A DNA stretch of 64,000 nt, from positions 25,413-89,412 of IMG/VR virus record IMGVR_UViG_3300023082_000001, one strand, 5' to 3'. The translations under genes and the position numbers were made by a program. This DNA comes from a virus. Below, piece by piece: positions 48,505 through 55,721 of the stretch. The notes under the pieces are model-generated. The model was not told the DNA's origin. It did no database searches and was given only the letters and a program-made list of their open reading frames with translations. Position 1 is the first letter of the stretch. Each line of letters opens with the position of its first letter.

Positions 48505-48533
48505 TTGACACCATCCTCCAGATGCACGATACT
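48505..48533 (+). promoter_or_regulatory. Early promoter
   Basis: TTGACA (48505-48510), 17 bases, GATACT (48528-48533). Leader contains GCAAACAGAAAACC, a degenerate form of the common leader. Confidence 0.6.
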
Positions 48534-48576
48534 AGCCCTACGCAAACAGAAAACCTTCACGAATCGGAGAGACATC

Positions 48577-48711
48577 ATGAAATTTCAGATTATTGACACA
48601 GTGACTAAAGAAGTAGCAGCAAGCCGTGGCACAAAAGCTTCTGCAACTAACTGGGCTAACAAGCTCAACGATGGCCTGAAAGGTCGGTATGTAGTTGTGA
48701 AGGTGGCTTGA
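48577..48711 (+). CDS. Small early protein
   Basis: 44 residues after CGGAGAG. FQIIDTVTKEVAASRGTKASATNWANKLN..KGRYVVVKV, a short ribbon-helix-ribbon pattern. First gene after the promoter. Unknown. Confidence 0.6.
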   Translation: MKFQIIDTVTKEVAASRGTKASATNWANKLNDGLKGRYVVVKVA

Positions 48712-48712
48712 A

Positions 48713-48919
48713 ATGAAAAAGTCAGGTCAGCGTTTAATGATGGAAGCTAAACTTGATTGCCAACGTATTGCAGAAGGCGCGTTCACACCTGTAGTCTTTG
48801 AACGTTATGAATTGATTGGTGGTGAGAAAGGTATTACTCTAGGCTATCCAACAGAGACAATTAATGGTTCGTCTTGCATCGTGTGGATTAACTATAACTT
48901 GAGAGGGAATAAACAATGA
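48713..48919 (+). CDS. Hypothetical early protein
   Basis: 68 residues. Start KKSGQRLMMEAKLDCQRIAEG; the rest beta-rich. One base after the preceding stop and ATGA-coupled to the next. Unknown. Confidence 0.6.
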   Translation: MKKSGQRLMMEAKLDCQRIAEGAFTPVVFERYELIGGEKGITLGYPTETINGSSCIVWINYNLRGNKQ

Positions 48920-49116
48920 TCCATCTTCTCTGCATCACAGACGTAAAAATGCGTCGTTCTGACACAATAGCCTTCAAGAAAGGGCAAGTGTATGAGTGGA
49001 CATTGCTCGTGGATGGAAGTATTCAAAGGTATACTAGTGAAGGTGGTTATCATTCGTTTAGGAGTGATGTGTGGAATCAATTTTTCAGCTACCAGATGAT
49101 TGAGGAGGAAGTGTGA
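48916..49116 (+). CDS. Hypothetical early protein
   Basis: 66 residues, a small beta protein (IHLLCITDVKMRRSDTIAFKKGQVYEWTLLVDGS). Unknown. Confidence 0.6.
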   Translation: MIHLLCITDVKMRRSDTIAFKKGQVYEWTLLVDGSIQRYTSEGGYHSFRSDVWNQFFSYQMIEEEV

Positions 49117-49304
49117 TGAGTAATGCATACTGGATTCATAGTAATGATGGCGAACTTAACAAAGGTATTGGGCAGATCAATGCTGACTATGTTGTTAACA
49201 ATAATGGTGTTATGACATTTTATAACAATGATGGGCAGGAAGTGTTCTGGTATGTGTTGCTGCCCGGTGAAGCTATGTCAGTGGTGTATGGAGGTGCGGC
49301 GTGA
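49116..49304 (+). CDS. Hypothetical early protein
   Basis: 62 residues from ATG 49116 (TGATG overlap). NNNGVMTFYNNDGQEVFWYVLLPGEAMSVVYGG. Unknown. Confidence 0.6.
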   Translation: MSNAYWIHSNDGELNKGIGQINADYVVNNNGVMTFYNNDGQEVFWYVLLPGEAMSVVYGGAA

Positions 49305-49477
49305 CGGCAGCAGCCCACATAGTCTGGTTTATTTTGAGTGTACTGTTCCCACCACTGATTATTCTGTGGATCATCTCTGCACTGTGTTGCGGAAGTAGTA
49401 AACGCAATAAGATGATTGACTTGCAAAAAGAGAACAACGAATTGCTTCGTAAACTTAATGAGAGGAATTGGAAATGA
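49301..49477 (+). CDS. Small membrane protein
   Basis: 58 residues from GTG 49301 with GGAGG 7 bases upstream. One transmembrane helix (IVWFILSVLFPPLIILWIISALCC) and a charged, coiled-coil C-terminus. Unknown, possibly host envelope-directed. Confidence 0.6.
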   Translation: MTAAAHIVWFILSVLFPPLIILWIISALCCGSSKRNKMIDLQKENNELLRKLNERNWK

Positions 49478-49620
49478 CTTTCGAAGAAAGAGAAATTGAA
49501 CTAAGCGAGATGCTTTCCGAAGGAGACATCTCAACTAGAGAGTGGGCCAAACTTTATATGGAAGCATGTGAGGATGAAGAAGAGTATCCTGACGAAAATA
49601 ATCAGGTTACTTTTACATGA
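49474..49620 (+). CDS. Small acidic early protein
   Basis: 48 residues, ATGA-coupled on both sides. Very acidic (EEREIELSEMLSEGD, EACEDEEEYPDEN). DNA mimicry is a possible but unproven role. Confidence 0.55.
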   Translation: MTFEEREIELSEMLSEGDISTREWAKLYMEACEDEEEYPDENNQVTFT

Positions 49621-49778
49621 ACTTTATCTACGAACTACATTACGAAGCAGAAAATGGTGATCAAATCTATTGCAAAGAATTCTCTGATGAGCTAGAATGC
49701 CTGCAAGAGATGCGAAGTCTTCAGATTGAATTTCCAGAGCATCAGTATTGGTATGACATTAGTGAGGATGGGCGATGA
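49617..49778 (+). CDS. Small acidic early protein
   Basis: 53 residues, ATGA-coupled. IYELHYEAENGDQIYCKEFSDELECLQEMRSLQIEFP, a hairpin-helix-hairpin pattern. Unknown. Confidence 0.55.
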   Translation: MNFIYELHYEAENGDQIYCKEFSDELECLQEMRSLQIEFPEHQYWYDISEDGR

Positions 49779-50026
49779 AATACTTAGTAAAGGGGCGAGT
49801 TACAGTCAGCTGTTGGACTGAGGTTGAGGCAACGAATCCAACACAAGCACTAATGCTTGCGAGTCGTAGAGAGTTGGCAGAAATTATAATTGATCCATCT
49901 TATGAAGTAGAGGATTGCTTTCATATGGCTAATGACGGAGCACCGTTTGAAGTCACCATTGAACTAAGTACACCCCGCATTAAATCAAAGAAACAAGTTC
50001 CAAGTAAAACTTCAATAGGTGGCTAG
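49775..50026 (+). CDS. Hypothetical early protein
   Basis: 83 residues. KYLVKGRVTVSCWTEVEATNPTQALMLASRRELAEI is a DpdK-/hybrid-barrel-like strand-helix pattern common in small phage proteins; acidic middle, basic C-terminus. Unknown. Confidence 0.58.
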   Translation: MKYLVKGRVTVSCWTEVEATNPTQALMLASRRELAEIIIDPSYEVEDCFHMANDGAPFEVTIELSTPRIKSKKQVPSKTSIGG

Positions 50027-50030
50027 CAAG

Positions 50031-50285
50031 ATGTCTAATAGATATTCACTACTAGACCGTGGTTTCATTACACACTACGGCTACAATTGTTGGGTGATCC
50101 TAGAGGATGGTGTGCCCAAGTTTGGCTTGATGACAGATAAAGCAAGTGCTCAGAAAAGGGTTGATTTCTACAACGACAATAACCTCACTCACGAAGAATA
50201 TGTTACACTTATGCTTGGGGATTATGACTTCTCAACAGAAGACCATCAAGTTATATTGAAGCGTCACATTAATGAGAAAATGTAA
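50031..50285 (+). CDS. Hypothetical early protein
   Basis: 84 residues from ATG 50031. YSLLDRGFITHYGYNCWVILEDGVPKFGLMTDKASAQKRVDFYN. Stop overlaps the next ATG (TAATG). Unknown. Confidence 0.58.
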   Translation: MSNRYSLLDRGFITHYGYNCWVILEDGVPKFGLMTDKASAQKRVDFYNDNNLTHEEYVTLMLGDYDFSTEDHQVILKRHINEKM

Positions 50286-50425
50286 TGATTATTAAAAGCA
50301 CTCTGGCATTTCTTATTGTCTTACTCACAGTGATGTGGATTTTTACTCCCATCTTCGCTGCTTATAGCGCTTGGCAGGTATGTCTTGGTATGGGGCTATT
50401 AATTTTAGCCTTTGACTGTTTATAG
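50285..50425 (+). CDS. Small membrane protein, copy 1
   Basis: 46 residues, almost wholly hydrophobic, two likely transmembrane helices (LAFLIVLLTVMWIFTPIFAAY and VCLGMGLLILAF). Its start MIIKSTLAF parallels the next gene. Unknown. Confidence 0.55.
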   Translation: MIIKSTLAFLIVLLTVMWIFTPIFAAYSAWQVCLGMGLLILAFDCL

Positions 50426-50444
50426 AAATCTGGAGTTATAAAAA

Positions 50445-50606
50445 ATGATCATTAAAAGAACTATCGCTTTCATTCTTGCACTCATTATAATAGTATTAGT
50501 CGATGCACCGTTGTTCACAGCTTATGGTGCATGGGCACTAATTCTATGCCCTATAGTGGGCTGGTGTATTGGTTGGGTGTTTATGGACATTGCGGAGAAA
50601 ATATAA
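50445..50606 (+). CDS. Small membrane protein, copy 2
   Basis: 53 residues starting MIIKRTIAF, related to the previous gene, with two hydrophobic helices (IAFILALIIIVLV and ALILCPIVGWCIGWVF). Ribosome site TGGAG. Tandem duplicate. Confidence 0.55.
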   Translation: MIIKRTIAFILALIIIVLVDAPLFTAYGAWALILCPIVGWCIGWVFMDIAEKI

Positions 50607-50842
50607 TGAAAGCCGAAATTATTTATCAAGTGACATTTCCTGATGGCGAAGTTGAATACTTGAGTAACCCATCTGTTGGGTTTGAGGATTGTAAGGTTAT
50701 TAAATTTTATGCTAATAATAATGAGTTTATTTTTCCAGAACGTAACCCAAATTTAAATTTCTTTATGTCGGCAGCAATAAATGGATTTAATGAAGGTTGG
50801 AATGCATGTCTGGACGAATTTAAACGATTGAATAAGGAATAA
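50606..50842 (+). CDS. Hypothetical early protein
   Basis: 78 residues, TAATG-coupled. EIIYQVTFPDGEVEYLSNPSVGF, and a C-terminal FMSAAINGFNEGWNACLDEFKRL, a NGFN-GWNACLDE helix shared with Ea22-like and similar phage proteins. Unknown. Confidence 0.6.
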   Translation: MKAEIIYQVTFPDGEVEYLSNPSVGFEDCKVIKFYANNNEFIFPERNPNLNFFMSAAINGFNEGWNACLDEFKRLNKE

Positions 50843-50847
50843 CTAAA

Positions 50848-51171
50848 ATGAAAGAAGTAAAGAAAATTATCTCGGAAGCACGTGTGGAATTTTGGAAATC
50901 TGCATGTGAGCAACGGGATAAATGGTTGACAGAGATTGAATATGATATGGAATCTCTTGCCGTAAAGAATATACAATTGCAAAGTAAGCTTGACAGTCAA
51001 GATGCTATGTATAAAGAACTTCTATCTCAGTTTGTAGAAGCATGTCACCCTGTTATGAATGCTGCGTGTAACCTGCGTCAAAGAGATGAAGAACGTGATG
51101 AAGTTGAAAAAGCTGTAAAGTATTTGAGTAAGCTTCAGAGTGCAGCTATCAAAGTTATTAAAGGAGAGTAG
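50848..51171 (+). CDS. Hypothetical coiled-coil protein
   Basis: 107 residues, almost all helix (VKKIISEARVEFWKSACEQRDKWLTEI; DEERDEVEKAVKYLSKLQSA). Unknown. Confidence 0.6.
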   Translation: MKEVKKIISEARVEFWKSACEQRDKWLTEIEYDMESLAVKNIQLQSKLDSQDAMYKELLSQFVEACHPVMNAACNLRQRDEERDEVEKAVKYLSKLQSAAIKVIKGE

Positions 51172-51223
51172 CATTAACGGTTTATTCCAAAAGAAGCTAG
51201 GTTTGTTATTAGAGGAAATTAAT

Positions 51224-51415
51224 ATGAATGATTCCAAAGAAGTGCTAAAACAATTATTAGAAGCACTTGAGCTTCTTCTTATCGATGCTGAAGCACAAGA
51301 TGAGGCATTACAAATGGAGTTTGGTAGTAGTCGACGTGTTTGGAAAAAGCCCTATACTTTTGAAATTGCTCGACAAGCCATTGTCAAAGCCAAAAAGGAA
51401 ATCTACAATGAATGA
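51224..51415 (+). CDS. Small helical protein
   Basis: 63 residues from ATG 51224 with AGAGGA upstream; a longer frame from 51140 overlaps the previous gene. SKEVLKQLLEALELLLIDAEAQDEALQME. Unknown. Confidence 0.55.
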   Translation: MNDSKEVLKQLLEALELLLIDAEAQDEALQMEFGSSRRVWKKPYTFEIARQAIVKAKKEIYNE

Positions 51416-51569
51416 TACAAAATGGTTAAATGAGATATCACTTAGGAAAATAGTACAGGAGCTTGAAAAAGAAGTGACTGAGCTTATAGAAAAGAATAAA
51501 AAACTTCAGGAACAATTAGAAGCCGCACAAGAATATATTGAATTTCAACTCGATGATTGGGATAATTAA
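51408..51569 (+). CDS. Small coiled-coil protein
   Basis: 53 residues overlapping the previous gene by 8 bases. ISLRKIVQELEKEVTELIEKNKKLQEQLEAAQEYI is a clear coiled coil. Unknown. Confidence 0.58.
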   Translation: MNDTKWLNEISLRKIVQELEKEVTELIEKNKKLQEQLEAAQEYIEFQLDDWDN

Positions 51570-51571
51570 AA

Positions 51572-51778
51572 ATGGAAATTAAAGTAGATGATTTGCTACA
51601 AGCAACAATAGTGGAACTGGAAAGTGATATTGAAACAATTGCTGACCATAATATTCAACTTAAACTTGCCTTAAATGATGCTGTGTTGCTACTTCACAGG
51701 ACACTCATTTGTCAAATGCCGTTTCAGCTTAAGAAAGAAATCCTTGAATTTATTGATGATTTTGAGGTGGAAGAATGA
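51572..51778 (+). CDS. Small helical acidic protein
   Basis: 68 residues. DDLLQATIVELESDIETIADHNIQLKLALNDAVLLLHR, similar in pattern to the neighbouring coiled-coil proteins, so perhaps diverged from a shared ancestor. Unknown. Confidence 0.55.
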   Translation: MEIKVDDLLQATIVELESDIETIADHNIQLKLALNDAVLLLHRTLICQMPFQLKKEILEFIDDFEVEE

Positions 51779-51975
51779 CTTGCAAAAGAGTTGGTTGTGA
51801 TGAACGATATGGGTTGTTCCAAAGTGAAACATACGGTAGCCTTTGCCGCAGCTGCCTTGATGAGCTTGTTGCTACAGCAGGGGTGATGTCTATCCCTGAA
51901 TTTATGCATTCTGAAAAGAAAACGGTTGCATACGACAGAAATTGGGATTACTATGTGACTTCGGTGTTCACTTAA
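51775..51975 (+). CDS. Small zinc-binding protein
   Basis: 66 residues. CKRVGCDERYGLF and SLCRSCLDEL supply four Cys in a zinc-ribbon-like arrangement. ATGA-coupled to the previous gene. Unknown. Confidence 0.6.
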   Translation: MTCKRVGCDERYGLFQSETYGSLCRSCLDELVATAGVMSIPEFMHSEKKTVAYDRNWDYYVTSVFT

Positions 51976-51988
51976 AGGGGTAAGGGAA

Positions 51989-52330
51989 ATGAAATTTGAT
52001 GATCAACAAACCTCAACAATTAAGCTTATTGATTTTATTGAACCAAATCTAGAATTATTTAAAAATCTAGACCTTACTGGAGAAGAATTGCTTGGTATAT
52101 GCGCTTCCATGCGCAATGATGCGAAACTTCGTCACTATATGAAAGTGGTGAAGGAATTACAAAGTCAAATGATAGAGGAAAAAAGTAGACAACTAGATCA
52201 AGTACTTTCCCTACTCACTGAAGTTTCTCACTGTAAGCTTCCAAGTAAACTAATGAAGAATGTGAAAAGTTGTCTTGTTGAGCATAAAATTCTAGCTTTC
52301 ACGGGGCAAAATGTTTATGAAAGGTTCTGA
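51989..52330 (+). CDS. Hypothetical helical protein
   Basis: 113 residues after AAGGG. IEPNLELFKNLDLTGEELLGICASMRNDAKLRHYMKVVKELQSQMIEEK. Overlaps the next gene by 20 bases. Unknown. Confidence 0.58.
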   Translation: MKFDDQQTSTIKLIDFIEPNLELFKNLDLTGEELLGICASMRNDAKLRHYMKVVKELQSQMIEEKSRQLDQVLSLLTEVSHCKLPSKLMKNVKSCLVEHKILAFTGQNVYERF

Positions 52331-52607
52331 GAAAATTGAAGAACAGTTTGAACTGTGGGCTGAGGCTAAAGGGCTTCCAGTATCTAAAGATTGGTCTGGA
52401 AACTATACACACATGACTCTGTTGGCTTGGGAAGCTTATCAAGAAGGCTGGCTTAAGAGTCTGAACAGTCAAGGTATGTATTATATCTGTACCGATCACA
52501 CAGATAAGTGGTTTGTCTCTAAAGGAAGCTTCAAAGGCGAGACATTCAATACAGAAACCGAAGCTGTTGAATGGGCTTTGATTAATGGTTATGAGGTGAA
52601 AGCGTGA
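52311..52607 (+). CDS. Hypothetical early protein
   Basis: 98 residues. EEQFELWAEAKGLPVSKDWSGNYTHMTLLAWEAYQEGW is a common early phage motif (Phe-x2-Trp, then Tyr, then AW-A-Q-GW). A second half is beta-rich. Unknown. Confidence 0.62.
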   Translation: MFMKGSEKIEEQFELWAEAKGLPVSKDWSGNYTHMTLLAWEAYQEGWLKSLNSQGMYYICTDHTDKWFVSKGSFKGETFNTETEAVEWALINGYEVKA

Positions 52608-52867
52608 ACATTAGAAAGGATTTTCAAAAGTATATGAAGGAAAAGCCATATCCTTGGCTAGATGTCACTCGGCGTAAACTGTTAGGTCCAAAGGCCGTTA
52701 AACTGCATTGGGATACGTGGCAAGCGGCTGTGAAAAGCGTTGTTGTCACACCACCCGCAACATGCTACTTTGAAGGGGCTGATGTGGAGGATTTCTTCAG
52801 ACATATGCAAACTCTCGGACTGAGTGTCGTGCATGACCCAAGGTATGCGGATGGACACGATGAGTAA
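52604..52867 (+). CDS. Hypothetical early protein
   Basis: 87 residues from GTG 52604 (GTGA overlap). Resembles the previous gene in part (YMKEKPYPWLDVTRRK...LHWDTWQAAVKS), so the two may share a module. Unknown. Confidence 0.55.
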   Translation: MNIRKDFQKYMKEKPYPWLDVTRRKLLGPKAVKLHWDTWQAAVKSVVVTPPATCYFEGADVEDFFRHMQTLGLSVVHDPRYADGHDE

Positions 52868-53093
52868 AACTAAAGAAATTTACGAGATAAAACTAGGTAG
52901 AAACTGGACTGAGGTTGAGATTATTGGATACTTTAGAGGTCAAGTTGTCGTAGGATGGGTGAATGAGCGTGATGGTCTTGTCAATGTTGACATCAGAGAC
53001 AGAACAGAGCTTCGACATTGCGTGAGGCACTTCAATCCTGAAAATACTCAGGAATATGCTGATTTCTATGTTCCATTCATGTATGATAAGTAA
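52860..53093 (+). CDS. Hypothetical early protein
   Basis: 77 residues from ATG 52860, in the preceding gene's last codons (ATGA). VEIIGYFRGQVVVGWVNERDGLVNVDIRDRTELRH, a small beta barrel. Unknown. Confidence 0.58.
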   Translation: MSKTKEIYEIKLGRNWTEVEIIGYFRGQVVVGWVNERDGLVNVDIRDRTELRHCVRHFNPENTQEYADFYVPFMYDK

Positions 53094-53114
53094 AAAATTT
53101 AAAGGAGAAATAAA

Positions 53115-53522
53115 ATGAGTCTGGCATTAATTGTATACTTAATCGCTGTTATTCCAAAAATTGGAGTTGCTGCTTGGGTTATTCTTGTATTAGTAGGAAT
53201 TCTGTACTTTGTTATGACAATTTCAAGCAGCGTAGATCTTGATGTCTATGGGGGTTATGGGGAAGAACATTCCTCAGTTAAAAAGGCACGCAGCACAAGA
53301 AAGTTCATGCGTAATAAGATTTGGATTCCTTTTACACTTTTAATTGTTGCTGTGGTTGTGCCATCTAAAGAAACACTTTACACAATGGTGGCTGCATATG
53401 GTGTTGAAAAACTTGTAGATAACCCCGTAGCTCAAGACTTGGCTAGTGATGGTGTGGATGTCCTCAAGCAGCTGATGGCTAAAGCTAAACGTGAGCTAAC
53501 TGAAGACACGCCTAAGAAATAA
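53115..53522 (+). CDS. Early membrane protein
   Basis: 135 residues after AAAGGAG. Two or three transmembrane helices (about 4-36 and 72-90) around a basic loop (SSVKKARSTRKFMRNKIWIP). C-terminus charged (LKQLMAKAKRELTEDTPKK). Could act at the host membrane, for example in exclusion; unproven. Confidence 0.62.
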   Translation: MSLALIVYLIAVIPKIGVAAWVILVLVGILYFVMTISSSVDLDVYGGYGEEHSSVKKARSTRKFMRNKIWIPFTLLIVAVVVPSKETLYTMVAAYGVEKLVDNPVAQDLASDGVDVLKQLMAKAKRELTEDTPKK

Positions 53523-53539
53523 TTGAAAAAATATACCAA

Positions 53540-53575
53540 AGCCCTGTTGACTCAGGGCTTTTTCATGCCTATAAT
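53540..53575 (+). promoter_or_regulatory. Composite terminator-promoter
   Basis: AGCCCTG (53540-53546) pairs with CAGGGCT (53553-53559), T-tract 53559-53563. The 6-base loop TTGACT (53547-53552) is a -35 box; the right arm and T-tract form a 17-base spacer to TATAAT (53570-53575). One DNA element thus ends the upstream operon and starts the next. Leader contains AACGAAACAG. Confidence 0.75.
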
Positions 53576-53614
53576 TCCCCTAACGAAACAGATTAAAGCT
53601 TTAGGAGACAGGTC

Positions 53615-54175
53615 ATGAGCCGCATGTATATAGTCAATCATTGGAATGACGCTGCTGCCTACTCAGGTGAGCAGATTGGTGACCGCCTGAAAGATTCACA
53701 GGCTTTGCATTTCAATCGTGACGGCAGTGCTAACGTTAACCTCTACTCTGAAGAGACAGCACAGGCTAAGAAGAAAACTTCTATTCCTCTCAAGAATCGC
53801 ATTTTGCCACAGGTTGTACGTGTTGAAAAACTCACTGCCCAAATGGTTGAACTGTGCGATGAGTACAAACAAGGTCTCCACACAAAGGAAGACTACAGCT
53901 TGCTTCTGTCAGTGATTTCTGCCAAACGCGCTCGTGCTGAAGAATTGCTCGCTAAAGCTGTGTCGGTTAAGGCTCCGTTTGAGCAAGAAGAATCTTCGGA
54001 AGACGAAACCAGTGCACAACACTCCCCACAGGTTAACTCGCCTATTACTCCTGAAAAACCCGTACCAATAGCCGTAAATTGTGTGAATAAAGCTTGCAAC
54101 TCAGCATTGAAGGATGCTATGATTCTAATCACAGGGGCAGCAAGCTTGCTAGCTCTGGTTAAATTCTTTTTCTGA
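53615..54175 (+). CDS. Early tail-anchored membrane protein
   Basis: 186 residues. Cytoplasmic N-terminal part with basic region (EETAQAKKKTSIPLKNRI) and helix (VRVEKLTAQMVELCDEYKQGLHTKEDYSLLLSVISAKRARAEELLAKAV), an acidic/Pro linker, and a C-terminal hydrophobic segment (MILITGAASLLALVKFFF) ending at the terminus. First gene after a composite promoter. Unknown. Confidence 0.62.
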   Translation: MSRMYIVNHWNDAAAYSGEQIGDRLKDSQALHFNRDGSANVNLYSEETAQAKKKTSIPLKNRILPQVVRVEKLTAQMVELCDEYKQGLHTKEDYSLLLSVISAKRARAEELLAKAVSVKAPFEQEESSEDETSAQHSPQVNSPITPEKPVPIAVNCVNKACNSALKDAMILITGAASLLALVKFFF

Positions 54176-54185
54176 GGATACAGGA

Positions 54186-54359
54186 ATGTTTCAATTAGAC
54201 GTTATGCGATTTCTTGTAATGCAGTTTGACAACCAAACCGACTCTATGATTCAAATTAGTCCATCACTAAGCCTAGATAATGCAAGAAAGTTCATCGCAA
54301 ATAGTCGGGATTGTGAGCCAACTTTAGAGTTCTATTTAATTGCAGTATTGGAGGAATAA
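54186..54359 (+). CDS. Small early protein
   Basis: 57 residues, CAGGA upstream. FQLDVMRFLVMQFDNQTDSMIQISPSLSLDNARKFI. Unknown. Confidence 0.55.
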   Translation: MFQLDVMRFLVMQFDNQTDSMIQISPSLSLDNARKFIANSRDCEPTLEFYLIAVLEE

Positions 54360-54361
54360 CC

Positions 54362-54487
54362 ATGAACACAGCATACAACACATTTGCACAAGCAATGAAC
54401 AGTATTGAACACTTCCACTCTGAAGGTTATAAGAGTTTCAAATTGTTTAAAGAAAATCGTATGTGGTATATTGAGGTGAAAGCATGA
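54362..54487 (+). CDS. Small early protein
   Basis: 41 residues: YNTFAQAMNSIEHFHSEGYKSFKLFKENRMWYIEV. Two bases after the previous stop and ATGA-coupled to the next gene. Unknown. Confidence 0.55.
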   Translation: MNTAYNTFAQAMNSIEHFHSEGYKSFKLFKENRMWYIEVKA

Positions 54488-54642
54488 TCACTCTAGAAGA
54501 GTACATTAGGCTTCGTAAAGCTGAGCTTGAAAGCTTTTACGGCCATTGGCTAGCACAACATGACGATGACCCAGACAATTGGCCTATGCAGATGAATTAT
54601 CCTGATTGGGCTGAACAGGAAATGATGATCAACGACGTTTAA
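54484..54642 (+). CDS. Small acidic early protein
   Basis: 52 residues with many Asp/Glu and Trp (QHDDDPDNWPMQMNYPDWAEQE). Unknown. Confidence 0.55.
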   Translation: MITLEEYIRLRKAELESFYGHWLAQHDDDPDNWPMQMNYPDWAEQEMMINDV

Positions 54643-54725
54643 CTACCTCTGCCAACAACATGACACAACAACGCGTTCTCCAAACACACAATCAGCGACA
54701 TGAAAATAATTTGAAAATTCTTTCT

Positions 54726-54762
54726 AAACCCTCTTGATTGAGGGTTTCTTTTCGCCTATAAT
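54726..54762 (+). promoter_or_regulatory. Composite terminator-promoter
   Basis: AAACCCTC (54726-54733) pairs with GAGGGTTT (54740-54747). The loop TTGATT (54734-54739) is the -35, with 17 bases to TATAAT (54757-54762). Same layout as at 53540 with a different stem sequence, so the design is kept while bases change. Confidence 0.75.
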
Positions 54763-54802
54763 TTACCTCAAGCACACAAACAAAGCTTTCTGGAGAATAC
54801 AC

Positions 54803-54982
54803 ATGACTGGTCAACTTTTTTGCGTTTTTTACAGCACACGCCACAATGCCAAGATGATGGTAAGTGTCGGTAAGCTGTGTGTGTTTATTCACGCACATGA
54901 TGGCGTAGAAGCTTGTGTCAAGGCCATTAGCCTGTTGTCTGAGGATGATGTGTTGATTGAGGGCGTTGAAAAGATTTGCTGA
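54803..54982 (+). CDS. Small early protein
   Basis: 59 residues from ATG 54803 (CTGGAG upstream). TGQLFCVFYSTRHNAKMMVSVGKLCVFIHAHDGVEACVKAISLL. Single-gene operon between two promoters. Unknown. Confidence 0.6.
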   Translation: MTGQLFCVFYSTRHNAKMMVSVGKLCVFIHAHDGVEACVKAISLLSEDDVLIEGVEKIC

Positions 54983-54989
54983 TTAGGTG

Positions 54990-55017
54990 TTGACAGGATT
55001 TCTAGATAGCGTAAACT
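54990..55017 (+). promoter_or_regulatory. Early promoter
   Basis: TTGACA (54990-54995), 16 bases, TAAACT (55012-55017), then GAACACAAGAAAGCAAACACAC, a clear version of the common early leader. Confidence 0.65.
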
Positions 55018-55052
55018 GAACACAAGAAAGCAAACACACAGGACACACAGCG

Positions 55053-55214
55053 ATGAACTTCACTAAAATCATCCTCACTAACGTATCCACTCAAACCATT
55101 TTACACACATTCCCTTTCAATCAAACTAATGAAAGAATTGCTGACAAAATGGCTAGGGAGTGGAATATGGGGAAAGGAAGTAGGATGGGGCTTGTGGGTG
55201 TGGTTTATAAATAG
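55053..55214 (+). CDS. Small early protein
   Basis: 53 residues, AGGA 10 bases upstream. FTKIILTNVSTQTILHTFPFNQTNERIADKMAREWN. Unknown. Confidence 0.55.
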   Translation: MNFTKIILTNVSTQTILHTFPFNQTNERIADKMAREWNMGKGSRMGLVGVVYK

Positions 55215-55243
55215 TAAATTAATTAAATAATTGGAGAGATGAG

Positions 55244-55474
55244 ATGAAGACTTTCAAAGCTGTGTTTATTAAGAATGGTTTGAAATACGAAACCTACTGG
55301 CAAGCGCTCTCTAAAGATAACTGCATTGATGATATTGAAAAGTTATTCACTTGTGAACCAGATTACGGCTCAATCAAACCTCAAAATGCTGTCATGTCTG
55401 TTGAAGAAATGCCTGATGTCGAGGATGAGAGCTCGGAGTGGGAAGATACTTTTGGTGCGGACTATGAGTCTTAA
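55244..55474 (+). CDS. Small acidic early protein
   Basis: 76 residues after TGGAGAGATGAG. TFKAVFIKNGLKYETYWQALSKDNCIDDIEKLF, then a very acidic end (EEMPDVEDESSEWEDTFGADYES). Unknown. Confidence 0.6.
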   Translation: MKTFKAVFIKNGLKYETYWQALSKDNCIDDIEKLFTCEPDYGSIKPQNAVMSVEEMPDVEDESSEWEDTFGADYES

Positions 55475-55494
55475 ATGATGCTGATTAAATTAAT

Positions 55495-55521
55495 AACCCT
55501 CTTCGGGGGGGGGGTTTCTGT
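55495..55521 (+). terminator. Terminator with G10 run
   Basis: AACCC (55495-55499) can pair with GGGTT near 55512-55516; loop CTCTTC plus G bases, followed by TTTCTG. The run of ten G is unusual and prone to slippage. Confidence 0.6.
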
Positions 55522-55540
55522 TGTTTATTAGGAGAAATAG

Positions 55541-55720
55541 ATGAAGAAGCAAGTGTGGCCTGTATTAGGTACTGATGATTGTAATTACAACCCTAGAGCA
55601 GTTCTAGGTGTTTACACCAAAGAGCAAGATGCTAATAAAGCATTGGAATGGTACCAAGAGTCTGGGGAATACTATTGGATTGAAACATCCACTCTCTACG
55701 ACAGTTTTACTGATAAATAA
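55541..55720 (+). CDS. Small early protein
   Basis: 59 residues after AGGAGA. VWPVLGTDDCNYNPRAVLGVYTKEQDANKALEWYQESGEYYWIET, a pattern found in small phage proteins with a single alpha/beta unit. Unknown. Confidence 0.6.
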   Translation: MKKQVWPVLGTDDCNYNPRAVLGVYTKEQDANKALEWYQESGEYYWIETSTLYDSFTDK

Positions 55721-55721
55721 A

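Noticed and set aside
54660-54737. 25-codon ORF before the composite element at 54726
   Set aside because: No ribosome site and its stop falls in the terminator loop; probably chance.
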